Shown here: one piece after another, positions 8,026 through 16,492 of the stretch
Layout of the letters: the number at the start of each line of letters is the position of its first letter
How positions within the stretch are numbered: position 1 is the first letter of the stretch
Assembly (NCBI RefSeq): GCF_021173675.1
Contig: NZ_JAIHON010000008.1
Coordinates: 186,001-250,000 of the forward strand
DNA length: 64,000 bases
Reading direction: 5' to 3'
Origin: Streptomyces lincolnensis
GTDB lineage: Bacteria > Actinomycetota > Actinomycetes > Streptomycetales > Streptomycetaceae
Notes under the pieces: generated by a model
What the model was told of the DNA's origin: nothing
What the model saw: only the letters and a program-made list of their open reading frames with translations
The model's database searches: none
Program-made: the position numbers and the translations under genes

Positions 8026-8175
8026 TGCGGTTTTGGGACGTTTCCGGCGTACAACGATTCCTTCAATCTTGTGGGAACCCGGTGTGTGCTGCGTCACGTT
8101 CGAGTTCAATGATGGTCAGTGAGCGAACCGGCGTGTTGTAAGTGCGACGGACGCGGCAGCCTGCAGGGGGTCCAG

Positions 8176-9609
8176 GTGAGTGCTTCCCGGCGTAGTGGGA
8201 CCACCGACGAGATCGGACCGGACGAGCAAGGGCCGGAGGGTCCGCAGGGCTCGGGCGGATCGGGCGGCTCGGAGGGTCCGGGTGGCTCGGATCTGCTGGC
8301 CGCGCTGCTCGACGGGATGGACGCGGCCCTGTGCGCGTTCGACGTGGACGGGGTGGTCACGCACTGGAACCGTGAGGCGGAGCGGATCCTCGGCTGGACC
8401 GCCGAGGAGGCGGTGGGGCGGCACGGGTTCGCGGGGTGGGCCGTACGGAGTGCGGACGCCGAGGACATCGAGGGGCGGCTGCTGTCGGCGATGCACGCCC
8501 CGGGACGGCAGGTGCACGAGTTCGCGCTGCTGACCAAGGACGGCGGGCGGGTGCTGGTGCGGACGCAGTCGGCGGCCGTGCGCGGGCCCGACGGGAAGCC
8601 GGCCGGTCTGTACTGCGCCTTCAGCGAGGTGCACGCGCAGATCGACCTGGAGCGGTCCATCGCGCTGAGCGAGGCCCTGTTCGAGGACGCCTCCTGGGGT
8701 GTCGTGCTGGTCGACGCCGATCTGCGCCCCGCCGTCGTCAACGCGCACGCGGCGCGGGCGCTGGGGATCGGGCGTACGTCCGTCCTGGGCCGGCCGCTGG
8801 GCGAGCTGCTCGCGCAGGGCGTGGAGGAGCTGGAGAGCGCGCTCACGCATGTGCTGGCCGAGGGCGCGCCGCCGGCGCCCGCGGAGATCTGGGTGAGTGT
8901 GCGGACCCCGGAGGGCGAGCAGCGGCGCTGCTGGCGGTGCGGGTTCGTGCGGCTGGCGTCGCCGCTCGCGGAGGAGCCGGTGCCGTTGGGTGTCGGGTGG
9001 CTCTTCCAGGACGTGACGGAGGGCAAGCAGGGCGAGCAGGAGGCGTCGCTGCTGCGGTTCCGTACGAACCAGTTGCACCGGGCCGCTCGGGCCGCCGCCG
9101 AGTGTGAGGATCCGCGGGAGGCGGCGACGGTCCATCTGGACTTCGCGCTGGCCGGTTTCGCCGATCACGCGCTGATCGACCGGGTGGCGGGCGGTGCGGT
9201 GGCCGACGGTGAGGCCGAGGGGCCGCTGCGGCTCGTGCGGGTCGCCGCGACGCCCTCCGGGGCGCCCGGGCCGAGTCTGCACACCGGGCAGGCGGGGCTG
9301 CCCGTGCGGTACGCCGAGGGGCATCCGGCGTTGCAGTGCGCGGACCGGATCGGGTCCGTGCGGGCGAGCGTGGGGGCGGTGTCCGCGGAGGCGGCCCGGG
9401 ACTGGGCGGTCGCCCGGCAGTGGCCCGGTGACTCGGTGCACGCCCTGTGCGCGGTGCTGCGCAGCCGGGGCCGGACGCTGGGTGTCGTGACGTTTCTGCG
9501 CGGGGCCGGGCGGAGTCAGTTCGAGCGCGGGGACGCGGTGTACGCGGAGGACGTGGCCGTTCGGATCGCGGCGGCGCTGGATCTGGGCGAGGTGCTGGGG
9601 CGGGGGTAG
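8176..9609 (+). CDS. PAS-domain sensory protein with GAF-like C-terminus
   Basis: About 477 residues. After a Gly/Glu-rich linker come PAS 1 (AALCAFDVDGVVTHWNREAERILGW) with a PAC-type tail, PAS 2 (ASWGVVLVDADLRPAVVNAH) and a GAF-like domain with QLHRAARAAAECEDPREAA and VVTFLRGAGRSQFERGD. In Streptomyces such modules usually precede a PP2C phosphatase (SpoIIE) that acts on anti-anti-sigma factors, but here the protein stops without an output domain. GTG at 8176 follows CAGGGGG and is preferred over the GTG at 8119. The ligand is unknown; it may signal by partner binding. Confidence 0.8.
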   Translation: MSASRRSGTTDEIGPDEQGPEGPQGSGGSGGSEGPGGSDLLAALLDGMDAALCAFDVDGVVTHWNREAERILGWTAEEAVGRHGFAGWAVRSADAEDIEGRLLSAMHAPGRQVHEFALLTKDGGRVLVRTQSAAVRGPDGKPAGLYCAFSEVHAQIDLERSIALSEALFEDASWGVVLVDADLRPAVVNAHAARALGIGRTSVLGRPLGELLAQGVEELESALTHVLAEGAPPAPAEIWVSVRTPEGEQRRCWRCGFVRLASPLAEEPVPLGVGWLFQDVTEGKQGEQEASLLRFRTNQLHRAARAAAECEDPREAATVHLDFALAGFADHALIDRVAGGAVADGEAEGPLRLVRVAATPSGAPGPSLHTGQAGLPVRYAEGHPALQCADRIGSVRASVGAVSAEAARDWAVARQWPGDSVHALCAVLRSRGRTLGVVTFLRGAGRSQFERGDAVYAEDVAVRIAAALDLGEVLGRG

Positions 9610-9650
9610 GGCGACAACGACGTACCCCTACCGCCGGTACAGCAGTGCCC

Positions 9651-10469
9651 TCACCGCCGGTAGAAGATCCGCTCCCCGTACTTCTCGAACACCTCGTCGT
9701 TCCAGGCCGGCCCTCCGTCCACGTTCCCCGACCGCAGCAGGGGCGGTTCGATGCCCCGGTCGGCCAGGTCGCCGGCCGCGGTGGCCATGACGGCCTGGAG
9801 GAGGGCCGAGGTGACGACGGTGGAGGCGGGGGCGAAGGGGGCCGGGACACTGTCGAGGGTGAGTTCGGCGTCGCCGACGGCGATCTTGGAGTCGAGGACG
9901 ATGTCGCAGTGGTCCTTGAGGAAGGTGCCGGAGGCGTGCCGGGGGGAGGTCTCGGTGGCGTAGGCCACCGACGTGACGCCGATCACGCGGATGCCCAGCT
10001 CACGGGCCCGCATCGCCATCTCCACGGGCAGCGCGTTGCGGCCGGAGAGCGAGATGATCACGAGGGCGTCGCCCGCGCGGAGCGGGGAGCAGGCCAGGAC
10101 GGTGCTCGCGAGGCCCTCGACGCGTTCCAGGGCGGAGCCGAGCGTGGCGGGCATGACGTCGACGCCGACGAGACCGGGCGCGGCCAGCAGGTTCATCAGG
10201 GCGAGTCCGCCGGCGCGGTAGACGATGTCCTGCGCGGCGAGCGAGGAGTGTCCGGCGCCGAAGGCGAACAGGCGCCCGCCGGAGGCGACGGTGTCGGCGA
10301 GGAGTCCGCCGGCCGCCCGGACGGGCTCGGCCTCCTCGTCCCGGACCCGCTCCAGCAGACGGATCGCGGAATCGAAGAACCGGCCGGACAGCGTGCCCTC
10401 GGTCGTGACGTCGGTGACATTCGTGACGCCAGAATCGTCACTGCCACTCCTGTTGCCCGTGTCGCCCAT
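9651..10469 (-). CDS. SIS-domain sugar-phosphate protein (phosphosugar isomerase/dehydratase-like)
   Basis: 272 residues with one SIS phosphosugar-binding domain: GAGHSSLAAQDIVYRAGG, ALVIISLSGRNALPVEMA (phosphate-binding Ser/Gly loop) and GIRVIGVTSVAYA. The C-terminus GNVDGGPAWNDEVFEKYGER is characteristic of the UPF0309/AgaS-like group. ATG 10469 (MGDTGNRS) is preferred, with AAGGGG about 12 nt upstream; an in-frame ATG lies at 10508. It is divergent from the DtxR gene. From memory the S. coelicolor orthologue (SCO4393) was linked to aminosugar-phosphate metabolism, and a dre-like DasR site lies 42 nt upstream, which agrees with that role. Confidence 0.85.
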   Translation of the reverse strand: MGDTGNRSGSDDSGVTNVTDVTTEGTLSGRFFDSAIRLLERVRDEEAEPVRAAGGLLADTVASGGRLFAFGAGHSSLAAQDIVYRAGGLALMNLLAAPGLVGVDVMPATLGSALERVEGLASTVLACSPLRAGDALVIISLSGRNALPVEMAMRARELGIRVIGVTSVAYATETSPRHASGTFLKDHCDIVLDSKIAVGDAELTLDSVPAPFAPASTVVTSALLQAVMATAAGDLADRGIEPPLLRSGNVDGGPAWNDEVFEKYGERIFYRR

Positions 10470-10510
10470 GCGAGAACCCAGCCCCTTCGTCGCCGTGTCG
10501 CGGATCACCG

Positions 10511-10526
10511 TGCGGTCTGGACCAGT
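10511..10526. promoter_or_regulatory. dre-like DasR site upstream of the SIS gene
   Basis: TGCGGTCTGGACCAGT matches the DasR-responsive element consensus (A[GC]TGGTCTAGACCA[GC]T) at 12 of 16 positions, including the full GACCAGT half. It is 42 nt upstream of the SIS-protein start, where a repressor would act. DasR is the GntR regulator of GlcNAc metabolism in Streptomyces. Confidence 0.5.
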
Positions 10527-10677
10527 GGGATGTCAATACGGCCGTGCGGCCGTTGGTAACCCCTTGGTTTCACCGGCGCGGCACGGTTGTCAGTGGTATC
10601 CGGCAGAATTGACTCCAGGGCCAGCGCACGCGCCGCGAAGCTGTCGTGCTTCCGGCAGATCTCATCAAGGGGCACGT

Positions 10678-11370
10678 ATGTCCGGACTGATCGACACCAC
10701 GGAGATGTATCTCCGCACCATCCTCGAGCTGGAGGAGGAAGGTGTGGTCCCCATGCGCGCCCGGATCGCCGAGCGGCTGGACCAGAGCGGGCCGACCGTC
10801 AGCCAGACGGTGGCGCGGATGGAGCGGGACGGCCTGGTGGCCGTCGCCAGCGACCGGCACCTGGAGCTCACCGACGAGGGCCGTCGGCTGGCCACGCGCG
10901 TGATGCGCAAGCACCGCCTCGCCGAGTGTCTGCTCGTCGACGTGATCGGCCTGGAGTGGGAGCAGGTCCACGCCGAGGCGTGCCGCTGGGAGCACGTGAT
11001 GAGCGAGGCCGTGGAGCGCCGTGTGCTGGAGCTGCTGCGCCACCCGACCGAGTCGCCGTACGGCAACCCGATCCCGGGGCTGGAGGAGCTCGGCGAGAAG
11101 GACGGCGCCGACCCGTTCCTGGACGAGGGCATGGTGTCGCTCGCCGACCTCGACCCGGGGGTGGAGGGCAAGACGGTCGTGGTGCGCCGGATCGGGGAGC
11201 CGATCCAGACGGACGCCCAGCTGATGTACACGCTGCGGCGGGCGGGCGTGCAGCCCGGCTCGGTGGTCAGCGTGACGGAGTCGGCGGGCGGTGTGCTGGT
11301 GGGCAGCGGCGGCGAGGCGGCCGAGCTGGAGTCGGACGTGGCCTCCCACGTGTTCGTCGCCAAGCGCTGA
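10678..11370 (+). CDS. dmdR1: DtxR/IdeR-type iron-dependent repressor
   Basis: 230 residues with an N-terminal winged helix, a dimerisation/metal domain and a C-terminal SH3-like domain. The metal ligands fall at the same numbers as in DtxR: Met10, His79, Glu83, His98, Cys102, Glu105 and His106. The protein should bind DNA with Fe(II) and repress siderophore and iron-uptake genes. ATG 10678 is preceded by AAGGGG. The length equals that of S. coelicolor DmdR1, and the neighbour order matches. No iron box (TTAGGTTAGGC-type) was seen near its own promoter. Confidence 0.93.
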   Translation: MSGLIDTTEMYLRTILELEEEGVVPMRARIAERLDQSGPTVSQTVARMERDGLVAVASDRHLELTDEGRRLATRVMRKHRLAECLLVDVIGLEWEQVHAEACRWEHVMSEAVERRVLELLRHPTESPYGNPIPGLEELGEKDGADPFLDEGMVSLADLDPGVEGKTVVVRRIGEPIQTDAQLMYTLRRAGVQPGSVVSVTESAGGVLVGSGGEAAELESDVASHVFVAKR

Positions 11371-11387
11371 GCGGCGCCGGGCGCCGC
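11371..11387 (+). terminator. Hairpin directly after the DtxR stop codon
   Basis: GCGGCGC and GCGCCGC form a 7-bp stem with a 3-nt loop immediately after the TGA. It probably terminates the DtxR transcript; there is no U tract, as is usual in Streptomyces. Confidence 0.5.
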
Positions 11388-12050
11388 GTGGCCGGTGCCG
11401 AGCGAAGGTGCCGAGCGAAGGCGCCGAGTGCCGGTCCTGTGGAGTGCGTCCTTCCGCGCCTTTCCAACAGGCGGCCGTCAACTGCCGTGAACCGGGAGGC
11501 AGTTGTGGCGCTCCGCCGATGGCGCCGAAAGCAAGATCCAGTGTGTGGAATGGCAGCGCACGGGCGCGTCCCGTGCGAGGCTGTCGCGTGAGGCATATGA
11601 CCTGAGGGGCTCTTGGCCGTGGCCGGCAGTGATGCCGTCCGGCCGGGGAGGGGACGGGGACGATGTGCCGTGGTGAACATGGAGAGGGCCCCGGCGCCGT
11701 GTGGCGCCGGGGCCTGTCCTCCCCTGTGCTGACCCGGAGCCCCGAGCTCCCAGGGTCATCCCCTTCGGACCGATTTCCCCGAGCGGTCCGCCTCCCGCTG
11801 AAGATCTCCCCTCGGCAGCGGCGATCATTCCTTGAGTGCGGTCACTCGAACGAGGGGTGTTGGCGGCGAGAACGGCATCTTCGAATAGGCATTCGATAGT
11901 CTCGCGGGGGTGCGGGTGACGCATCACGCGGCCCACGCGCTTCAGGGGTAGGGCGGGGGACGACGGACAGAGCAGGCCAGGACGGGGTTCACCAGGACCG
12001 GTCGGCGAGAGAACGGACGGTCCGAGCGGAGCTAGGGGGGTGCCGGAACC
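11388..12050. other. Long intergenic region with two further hairpins
   Basis: No gene with Streptomyces codon bias is visible on either strand. The stretch holds a GTGCCGAGCGAAG direct repeat near 11396, an 8-bp hairpin CGCACGGG/CCCGTGCG at 11557-11577, and the strong hairpin at 11687-11714. The part after 11720 is AT-richer and presumably carries the hydrolase promoter. An unannotated RNA ending at the 11714 hairpin is possible. Confidence 0.5.
11687..11714 (+). terminator. Perfect 12-bp GC hairpin with GTGT tetraloop
   Basis: GGCCCCGGCGCC (11687-11698) and GGCGCCGGGGCC (11703-11714) are exact reverse complements around GTGT. It is more than 300 nt from the DtxR stop and 336 nt before the next start, so it would terminate either a small RNA or long read-through. 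It can act in either direction. Confidence 0.55.
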
Positions 12051-12983
12051 ATGGTGCGACGCATCGACGTGACCGGGGCGGGCGACGTACGCCTGGCGGC
12101 CTGGGAGTTCGGCGACCCTCCCAAGAGCGATCAGGGCAGGGACCTGCCGCAGGGGGCGCACCCCGTGCCCGCGCCGCGCACGCCGGGCTCCGGCGAGACG
12201 GATCGGGCGCCCGGTGTGCTGTTACTGCACGGCCTGATGGGCCGCGCCTCGCACTGGGCCTCCACCGCCCGCTGGCTCTCCGAACGGCACCGCGCCGTCG
12301 CACTCGACCAGCGCGGACACGGCCAGAGCGACAAGCCCCCAAGGGCCGCCTTCACCCGCGAGGCCTACGTCGAGGACGCCGAAGCCGCCCTCGAACAGCT
12401 CGGTCTCGCCCCCGCCGTCCTGGTCGGCCACGCCATGGGCGCCCTGACCGCCTGGCAGCTCGCCGCCAAGCGTCCCGACCTGGTCTGCGGGCTGATCATC
12501 TGCGACATGCGGGCCTCCGCCCTAGGCGCCGCCTCCCAGCGCGAGTGGGAGGACTGGTTCAAGGCCTGGCCCGCCCCCTTCGCCACCCTCTCCGACGTAC
12601 GCAAGTGGTTCGGCGAGGACGACCCCTGGGTGGAGCGCCCGAGCCGGGCGCGCGGCGAGTTCTACGCCGAGGTCATGCAGGAGTCCCCCGACGGCTGGCG
12701 CCCGGTCTTCGAGCCGGAACAGATGCTGGAGTCCCGCGAGACCTGGGTCTACGACGCCCACTGGGAGGAGCTCGCCCAGGTGCGCTGCCCCACCCTGGTG
12801 GTCCGCGGCCTGGACGGCGAGCTGGGCCGCGCCGAGGCCCAGGAGATGGTCCGCGTCCTGCCCCGCGGCCAGTACGCGGAGGTCGCCGACGCCGGCCACC
12901 TCGTCCACTACGACCAGCCGGACGCCTGGCGAGCCGCCATAGAACCGTTCCTGGACAGCGTCCTCACGGACCGCACGGGCTGA
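12051..12983 (+). CDS. Alpha/beta hydrolase with Ala at the nucleophile position
   Basis: 310-residue alpha/beta-hydrolase fold protein. The oxyanion segment LLLHGLMGRASHW, the LDQRGHGQSDKP strand-loop, a cap region and the C-terminal acid and base (RGLDGELG, ADAGHLVHYDQPD) are all present. The nucleophile elbow reads VGHAMGAL, so the catalytic Ser/Asp/Cys is replaced by Ala (codon GCC near base 12433). A Pro-rich insertion of about 30 residues follows the first strand. It may be a non-catalytic or unusual member; the family otherwise covers esterases, lactonases and C-C hydrolases. It is convergent with the ABC permease gene. Confidence 0.85.
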   Translation: MVRRIDVTGAGDVRLAAWEFGDPPKSDQGRDLPQGAHPVPAPRTPGSGETDRAPGVLLLHGLMGRASHWASTARWLSERHRAVALDQRGHGQSDKPPRAAFTREAYVEDAEAALEQLGLAPAVLVGHAMGALTAWQLAAKRPDLVCGLIICDMRASALGAASQREWEDWFKAWPAPFATLSDVRKWFGEDDPWVERPSRARGEFYAEVMQESPDGWRPVFEPEQMLESRETWVYDAHWEELAQVRCPTLVVRGLDGELGRAEAQEMVRVLPRGQYAEVADAGHLVHYDQPDAWRAAIEPFLDSVLTDRTG

Positions 12984-13056
12984 CCCCGCCCGCTGCCGAG
13001 GGAGCCGTCGGCGCGGCTCCCCCCCCGGGGCTCCCCTCCGCTCCCCGCAGCCTTGC

Positions 13057-13119
13057 TCACCCTTTGCCGGCCGGCGCCAGGATCTCCGCTCACCCCTTGC
13101 TCACCAGCGCCAGGATCTC
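13057..13119. repeat. 33-bp tandem duplication of the permease gene's 3' end
   Basis: The last 30 nt of the permease gene (13090-13119, encoding EILALVSKG and stop) are repeated imperfectly at 13057-13086 as EILAPAGKG and stop, with 33-bp spacing. Both copies keep the TGA in the same phase. Replication slippage around the stop codon is the simplest explanation. Confidence 0.75.
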
Positions 13120-14697
13120 CGGCAGCCGACGGGCCGTCCGCGGTGCCGCCAGCCGCAGCCCCGCCTCCGTGACGAGCACGCCGTAGACCGTCCCCACGGG
13201 CAGCAGCAGCCAGCTCCACTGCTCGCCGCCCTCGCTGACGTTCAGCCAGATGGTCCCCGCGATGACGGGAGCGCACAGCAGGGCCGCGGAGACCATGCCG
13301 CCCAGGATGGCCATGAAGGCGAGCCCGGACTGCCCGGGGGCGACGTTCTTGTAGCCCTCCTGAGGGATGGAGTAGGGAAAGCGCGCCGACGTCCACGCCC
13401 CGGTCGCCAGCATCGCGCCGAGCAGCGCGAAGGACAGCCCCAGCACCTCGGGCAGCTTCGGCCAGTCGTCCAGCATCGCCGTCGTCAGGACGGTCACGAG
13501 GGTTGCGTACGGCAGGGTGATCACCAGCAGGGCCAGCGCCCGCGCCCGCAGCTCGACGTAGGCGTCCCGGGTCGAGGAGATCGTCATCGCGACCATCCAG
13601 AACGCGGAGGTGTCCTGCCCGAACTGGTTGTACATCTGCACGCCCAGCATCCCGGCGGCGAAGCAGGCGAAGTAGATGGAGCCGGTGCCCTGGAGCGCGT
13701 TGAACACCGGCACGATCAGCCCGATGGCCAGCGAGGTCACCCAGGCCGCCTTGGTCTTCGGATCCCGCCACACGTACCGCAGGCTGCGCTCCATGACCGT
13801 GCCGGTACGGCCGGCCGGCAGCAGCCGGGACAGCCCCGTCGAGCTGCGCTCCCGGCTCTTGGCGTCGGCGCCCTGGAGGGTGGAGCCGTCCGGCGAGGTC
13901 ATCAGCTTGGTCAGGTGTCGCGACCACACGGCCAGCAGTGCCACCAACGCCAGCGCGGACAGGGCGAGCTGGAGGAAGGCGATGCCGTAGGACCCCTCGC
14001 TCGCGGAGTCCGCCGCCCCGATCGCGGAGCCCGGCGGCACCCACTTGAGCACCTCGGCCGGCCCGTCGAGCTGTCCGAGGCCGCGCGATCCCAGCCGCTG
14101 CGCGCCGAAGTTCACCACCTGCGCCCCGACCGCGATGACCAGTCCGCTCAGCACCGCCAGATCACGGCCCTTGCGGCTGGTCAGCAGCCGGATGTTGGCC
14201 GCGGCGACGGTCCGGGCGAGGGCCACGCACACCAGCAGCCCGAGCACGACACCGATGACGCCGACGACGTACGCCGCACCGCCGTGCGCGACCGCGATCA
14301 CCGACCCGGTCAGCACGCACAGCGTGAACAGCGGCCCGATGCCGACCAGCGAGGCCATGAGCAGCGCCCGCACCAGGGGCCGGGGCCGCAGGGGCAGCAT
14401 CACCAGCCGGGTCGGGTCGAGGGTCTCGTCGCCGCTGGGGAAGAACAGCGGCATCACCGCCCAGCCGCCCGCCAGCACCGCCACCAGCAGCACCACCACC
14501 GACCCGGCGTGCGCGTGCCCGCGCAGCGCGATCAGCCCGAGGAACTGCACCACCGAGAAGAGCAGCACGGCCACGGCCGAACCGATGTACGCGGCCCGCC
14601 GCCCGCCGGACTGCTTCAGCCCGTTCTTCAGCAGCGACAGCTTCAGCCGTACGACGACGGAGTCGATGTTCGCCGCGAGGGCGCCGTCGGTGCTCAC
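13090..14697 (-). CDS. ABC transporter permease (large, multi-spanning)
   Basis: 535 residues with about twelve hydrophobic segments (for example AYIGSAVAVLLFSVVQFLGL, VVVLLVAVLAGGWAVMPLFF) and a central cytosolic loop rich in charged residues (SPDGSTLQGADAKSRERSS). GTG 14697 overlaps the ATPase stop as GTGA and fixes the start; the open frame extends upstream through the ATPase gene but that is shadow. It forms an exporter with the preceding ATPase. The substrate is unknown; similar Streptomyces pairs are annotated as multidrug or transporter-like exporters. Confidence 0.9.
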   Translation of the reverse strand: MSTDGALAANIDSVVVRLKLSLLKNGLKQSGGRRAAYIGSAVAVLLFSVVQFLGLIALRGHAHAGSVVVLLVAVLAGGWAVMPLFFPSGDETLDPTRLVMLPLRPRPLVRALLMASLVGIGPLFTLCVLTGSVIAVAHGGAAYVVGVIGVVLGLLVCVALARTVAAANIRLLTSRKGRDLAVLSGLVIAVGAQVVNFGAQRLGSRGLGQLDGPAEVLKWVPPGSAIGAADSASEGSYGIAFLQLALSALALVALLAVWSRHLTKLMTSPDGSTLQGADAKSRERSSTGLSRLLPAGRTGTVMERSLRYVWRDPKTKAAWVTSLAIGLIVPVFNALQGTGSIYFACFAAGMLGVQMYNQFGQDTSAFWMVAMTISSTRDAYVELRARALALLVITLPYATLVTVLTTAMLDDWPKLPEVLGLSFALLGAMLATGAWTSARFPYSIPQEGYKNVAPGQSGLAFMAILGGMVSAALLCAPVIAGTIWLNVSEGGEQWSWLLLPVGTVYGVLVTEAGLRLAAPRTARRLPEILALVSKG

Positions 14698-15476
14698 CGG
14701 GTCGCCCCGCCGCCCAGCCAGTCGAGGTGCGAGCCGGTGTCCCGGCCCTGCGCCCCGACGAGTTCGAGGAACGCCCGCTGCAGGGAGGGAGCGTCCCCGC
14801 GCACCTCCGCGAGCGTCCCGTGGGCGCGGATCCGGCCGGCCGCCATGACGGCCACCCAGTCGCACAGCGACTCGACCAGCTCCATCACGTGCGAGGAGAA
14901 GACGACGGTGGCGCCGGAGGCGGTGTACCGCTCCAGGACGCCCCGGATGGTCTGCGCGGACACCGGGTCGACGCCCTCGAACGGCTCGTCGAGGAAGAGC
15001 ACCTCGGGGTTGTGCAGGAGCGCGGCGGCCAGGCCGATCTTCTTGCGCATGCCGGTCGAGTAGTCCACGACCAGCTTGTGCTGCGCCCCCGCGAGGTCGA
15101 GGACGTCCAGGAGCTGGGTGGCCCGCTTGTCGACCTCGGCACCGGGCAGTCCCCGCAACCGCCCGGTGTAGCCCAGCAGTTCACGCCCGGACAGCCGCTC
15201 GAAGAGCCGTAGCCCCTCCGGCAGCACCCCGATCCGGGCCTTCACCTCCACCGGGTCCCGCCACACGTCGTGCCCGACGACCTCCACGTTTCCCGCGTCG
15301 GGCCTGAGCAGCCCGGTCACCATCGACAACGTGGTGGTCTTCCCGGCCCCGTTCGGTCCCACGAGCCCGATGAACTTCCCCGCGGGCAACTCCAGATCGA
15401 TCCCGGCCACAGCAACCTGCTGCCCGAACCGCTTCCAGAGCCCCCGCACACTCACAGCCGACGTCATGGACGTCAA
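14694..15476 (-). CDS. ABC transporter ATP-binding protein
   Basis: 260-residue ABC ATPase with Walker A GPNGAGKTT, a Q-loop region, the signature YSTGMRKKIGLA (STGMR replacing LSGGQ, typical of ABC-2/Ccm-like exporters), Walker B VLFLDEPFEGVD and the switch His in FSSHVMELVE. It supplies energy to the 535-residue permease encoded directly downstream. ATG 15476 or 15467 can be used; MTSMTS makes both plausible. It acts at the cytoplasmic face of the membrane. Confidence 0.93.
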   Translation of the reverse strand: MTSMTSAVSVRGLWKRFGQQVAVAGIDLELPAGKFIGLVGPNGAGKTTTLSMVTGLLRPDAGNVEVVGHDVWRDPVEVKARIGVLPEGLRLFERLSGRELLGYTGRLRGLPGAEVDKRATQLLDVLDLAGAQHKLVVDYSTGMRKKIGLAAALLHNPEVLFLDEPFEGVDPVSAQTIRGVLERYTASGATVVFSSHVMELVESLCDWVAVMAAGRIRAHGTLAEVRGDAPSLQRAFLELVGAQGRDTGSHLDWLGGGATR

Positions 15477-15480
15477 CCTT

Positions 15481-15530
15481 AGGGGCGCGGGGCTGTGCTC
15501 AACTATGCGGCTCCGCCGCGCGGGCGCACG
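15481..15530. repeat. Copy of dispersed GC-rich intergenic repeat
   Basis: AGGGGCGCGGGGCTGTGCTC followed by a GCGGCTCCGCCGC palindrome fills the gap between the primase-polymerase gene and the ABC ATPase gene, both on the minus strand. The first 12 bases match the copies at 862, 23127 and (inverted) 35213. Confidence 0.55.
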
Positions 15531-16208
15531 TCACCGATCCCGACCGCACGCGTAAGCAAGCGGTGAGATGAGCTCTTCGGCATCCGGCAGCCACCGATTC
15601 GCAGGCGTGGGCCGACAAGCCCACTGCACAGCCCCCGACGACCCGAACCGTGTAGGCGGCGCAGCCACATACGCACCCTCGCCCAGGGCGACCAGATCCA
15701 GCGACGAGGGAGTCCACCCCAGCTTCCGCACCAGCTCCGGCACCTTCACCGACGCCCCCGGCAACACGAAGAAGTGCATCCGCCGATCCGGAGTCAACGT
15801 CACGGGACCCAGCGTCAACTCCATCCGCTCCATACGCGCGAGCGCGAGGAACCCGGCCGTCTCCGGGACGGAGATCGCATCGAACGTACGCCCCGTCGGC
15901 AGCAGGATCGAAGCGGTCGGCTGCTTCTGCCACATCCGCCGCGCGACCGTCGCGCTCCCGGTCGCCTGCGTCCCCCAGTCCCCGCGCGCCGGATGCGCGC
16001 CGGGGGCGGCGCACGCGGCGTCGCCGCACGAGCAGCGCTGCGCCCCGTCGACGGCTTCCAGCCACGTCCCGGGAAAGACGTCCCAGTGGCGCTCCTCGGC
16101 GTAACGTACGGCTGTCTCCAGCAGCGATTCGCCACGCTGCTTCGGAATCTGGGCGGCTTCGGTACCCGCGATCGTCTCTTCCACGCTGAACACAACTCCC
16201 GCACCCAC
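15531..16208 (-). CDS. Protein with bifunctional primase/polymerase N-terminal-like domain
   Basis: 225-residue protein beginning MGAGVVFSVEETIAG. The core ALRYAEERHWDVFPG-like segment (ETAVRYAEERHWDVFPGTW), the cysteine cluster RCSCGDAACAAPGAHPAR and the region ending AAPPTRFG follow the prim-pol domain found in many actinobacterial proteins. It lacks helicase or zinc-primase modules, and the central acidic catalytic residues are not obvious. It may therefore be a regulatory or nucleic-acid-binding derivative. It is divergent from the NsdA-like gene, an arrangement from memory conserved in Streptomyces. Confidence 0.75.
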   Translation of the reverse strand: MGAGVVFSVEETIAGTEAAQIPKQRGESLLETAVRYAEERHWDVFPGTWLEAVDGAQRCSCGDAACAAPGAHPARGDWGTQATGSATVARRMWQKQPTASILLPTGRTFDAISVPETAGFLALARMERMELTLGPVTLTPDRRMHFFVLPGASVKVPELVRKLGWTPSSLDLVALGEGAYVAAPPTRFGSSGAVQWACRPTPANRWLPDAEELISPLAYACGRDR

Positions 16209-16492
16209 CTCGGGTTACGGCCAGGTCCTGGCGCGGGGGAAGCGCATCGATTCCGCATCCGGGGCGCATGGGTGCACGGGTGGGGGCGCAGAGGAGGAAC
16301 CTCGGCCCTGGCTGGGTAGCCACGTGTGGGGGCGGCAACAGTCTAAGAGCCTGTGTCACATCCCCGGCAATCCTCGCATGCCTCGCATTTTCGCCACGTT
16401 GGCGGGGCATTGATCTTCACGGCCGGAACTTTTCGGTGGAAGACACGTCAACTCGGTGCGTGGGCAGGCACCGCAGCCACAGGGGGTACGCC

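Noticed and set aside
8116..9441. 441-codon minus frame opposite the PAS gene
   Set aside because: No recognisable motif, and codon bias favours the plus strand with PAS domains.
16438..16463. GGAAC-N17-GTC as a SigE-type promoter for the NsdA-like gene
   Set aside because: Spacing is 1 nt longer than the usual ECF consensus and the -10 part is minimal; too weak to list.
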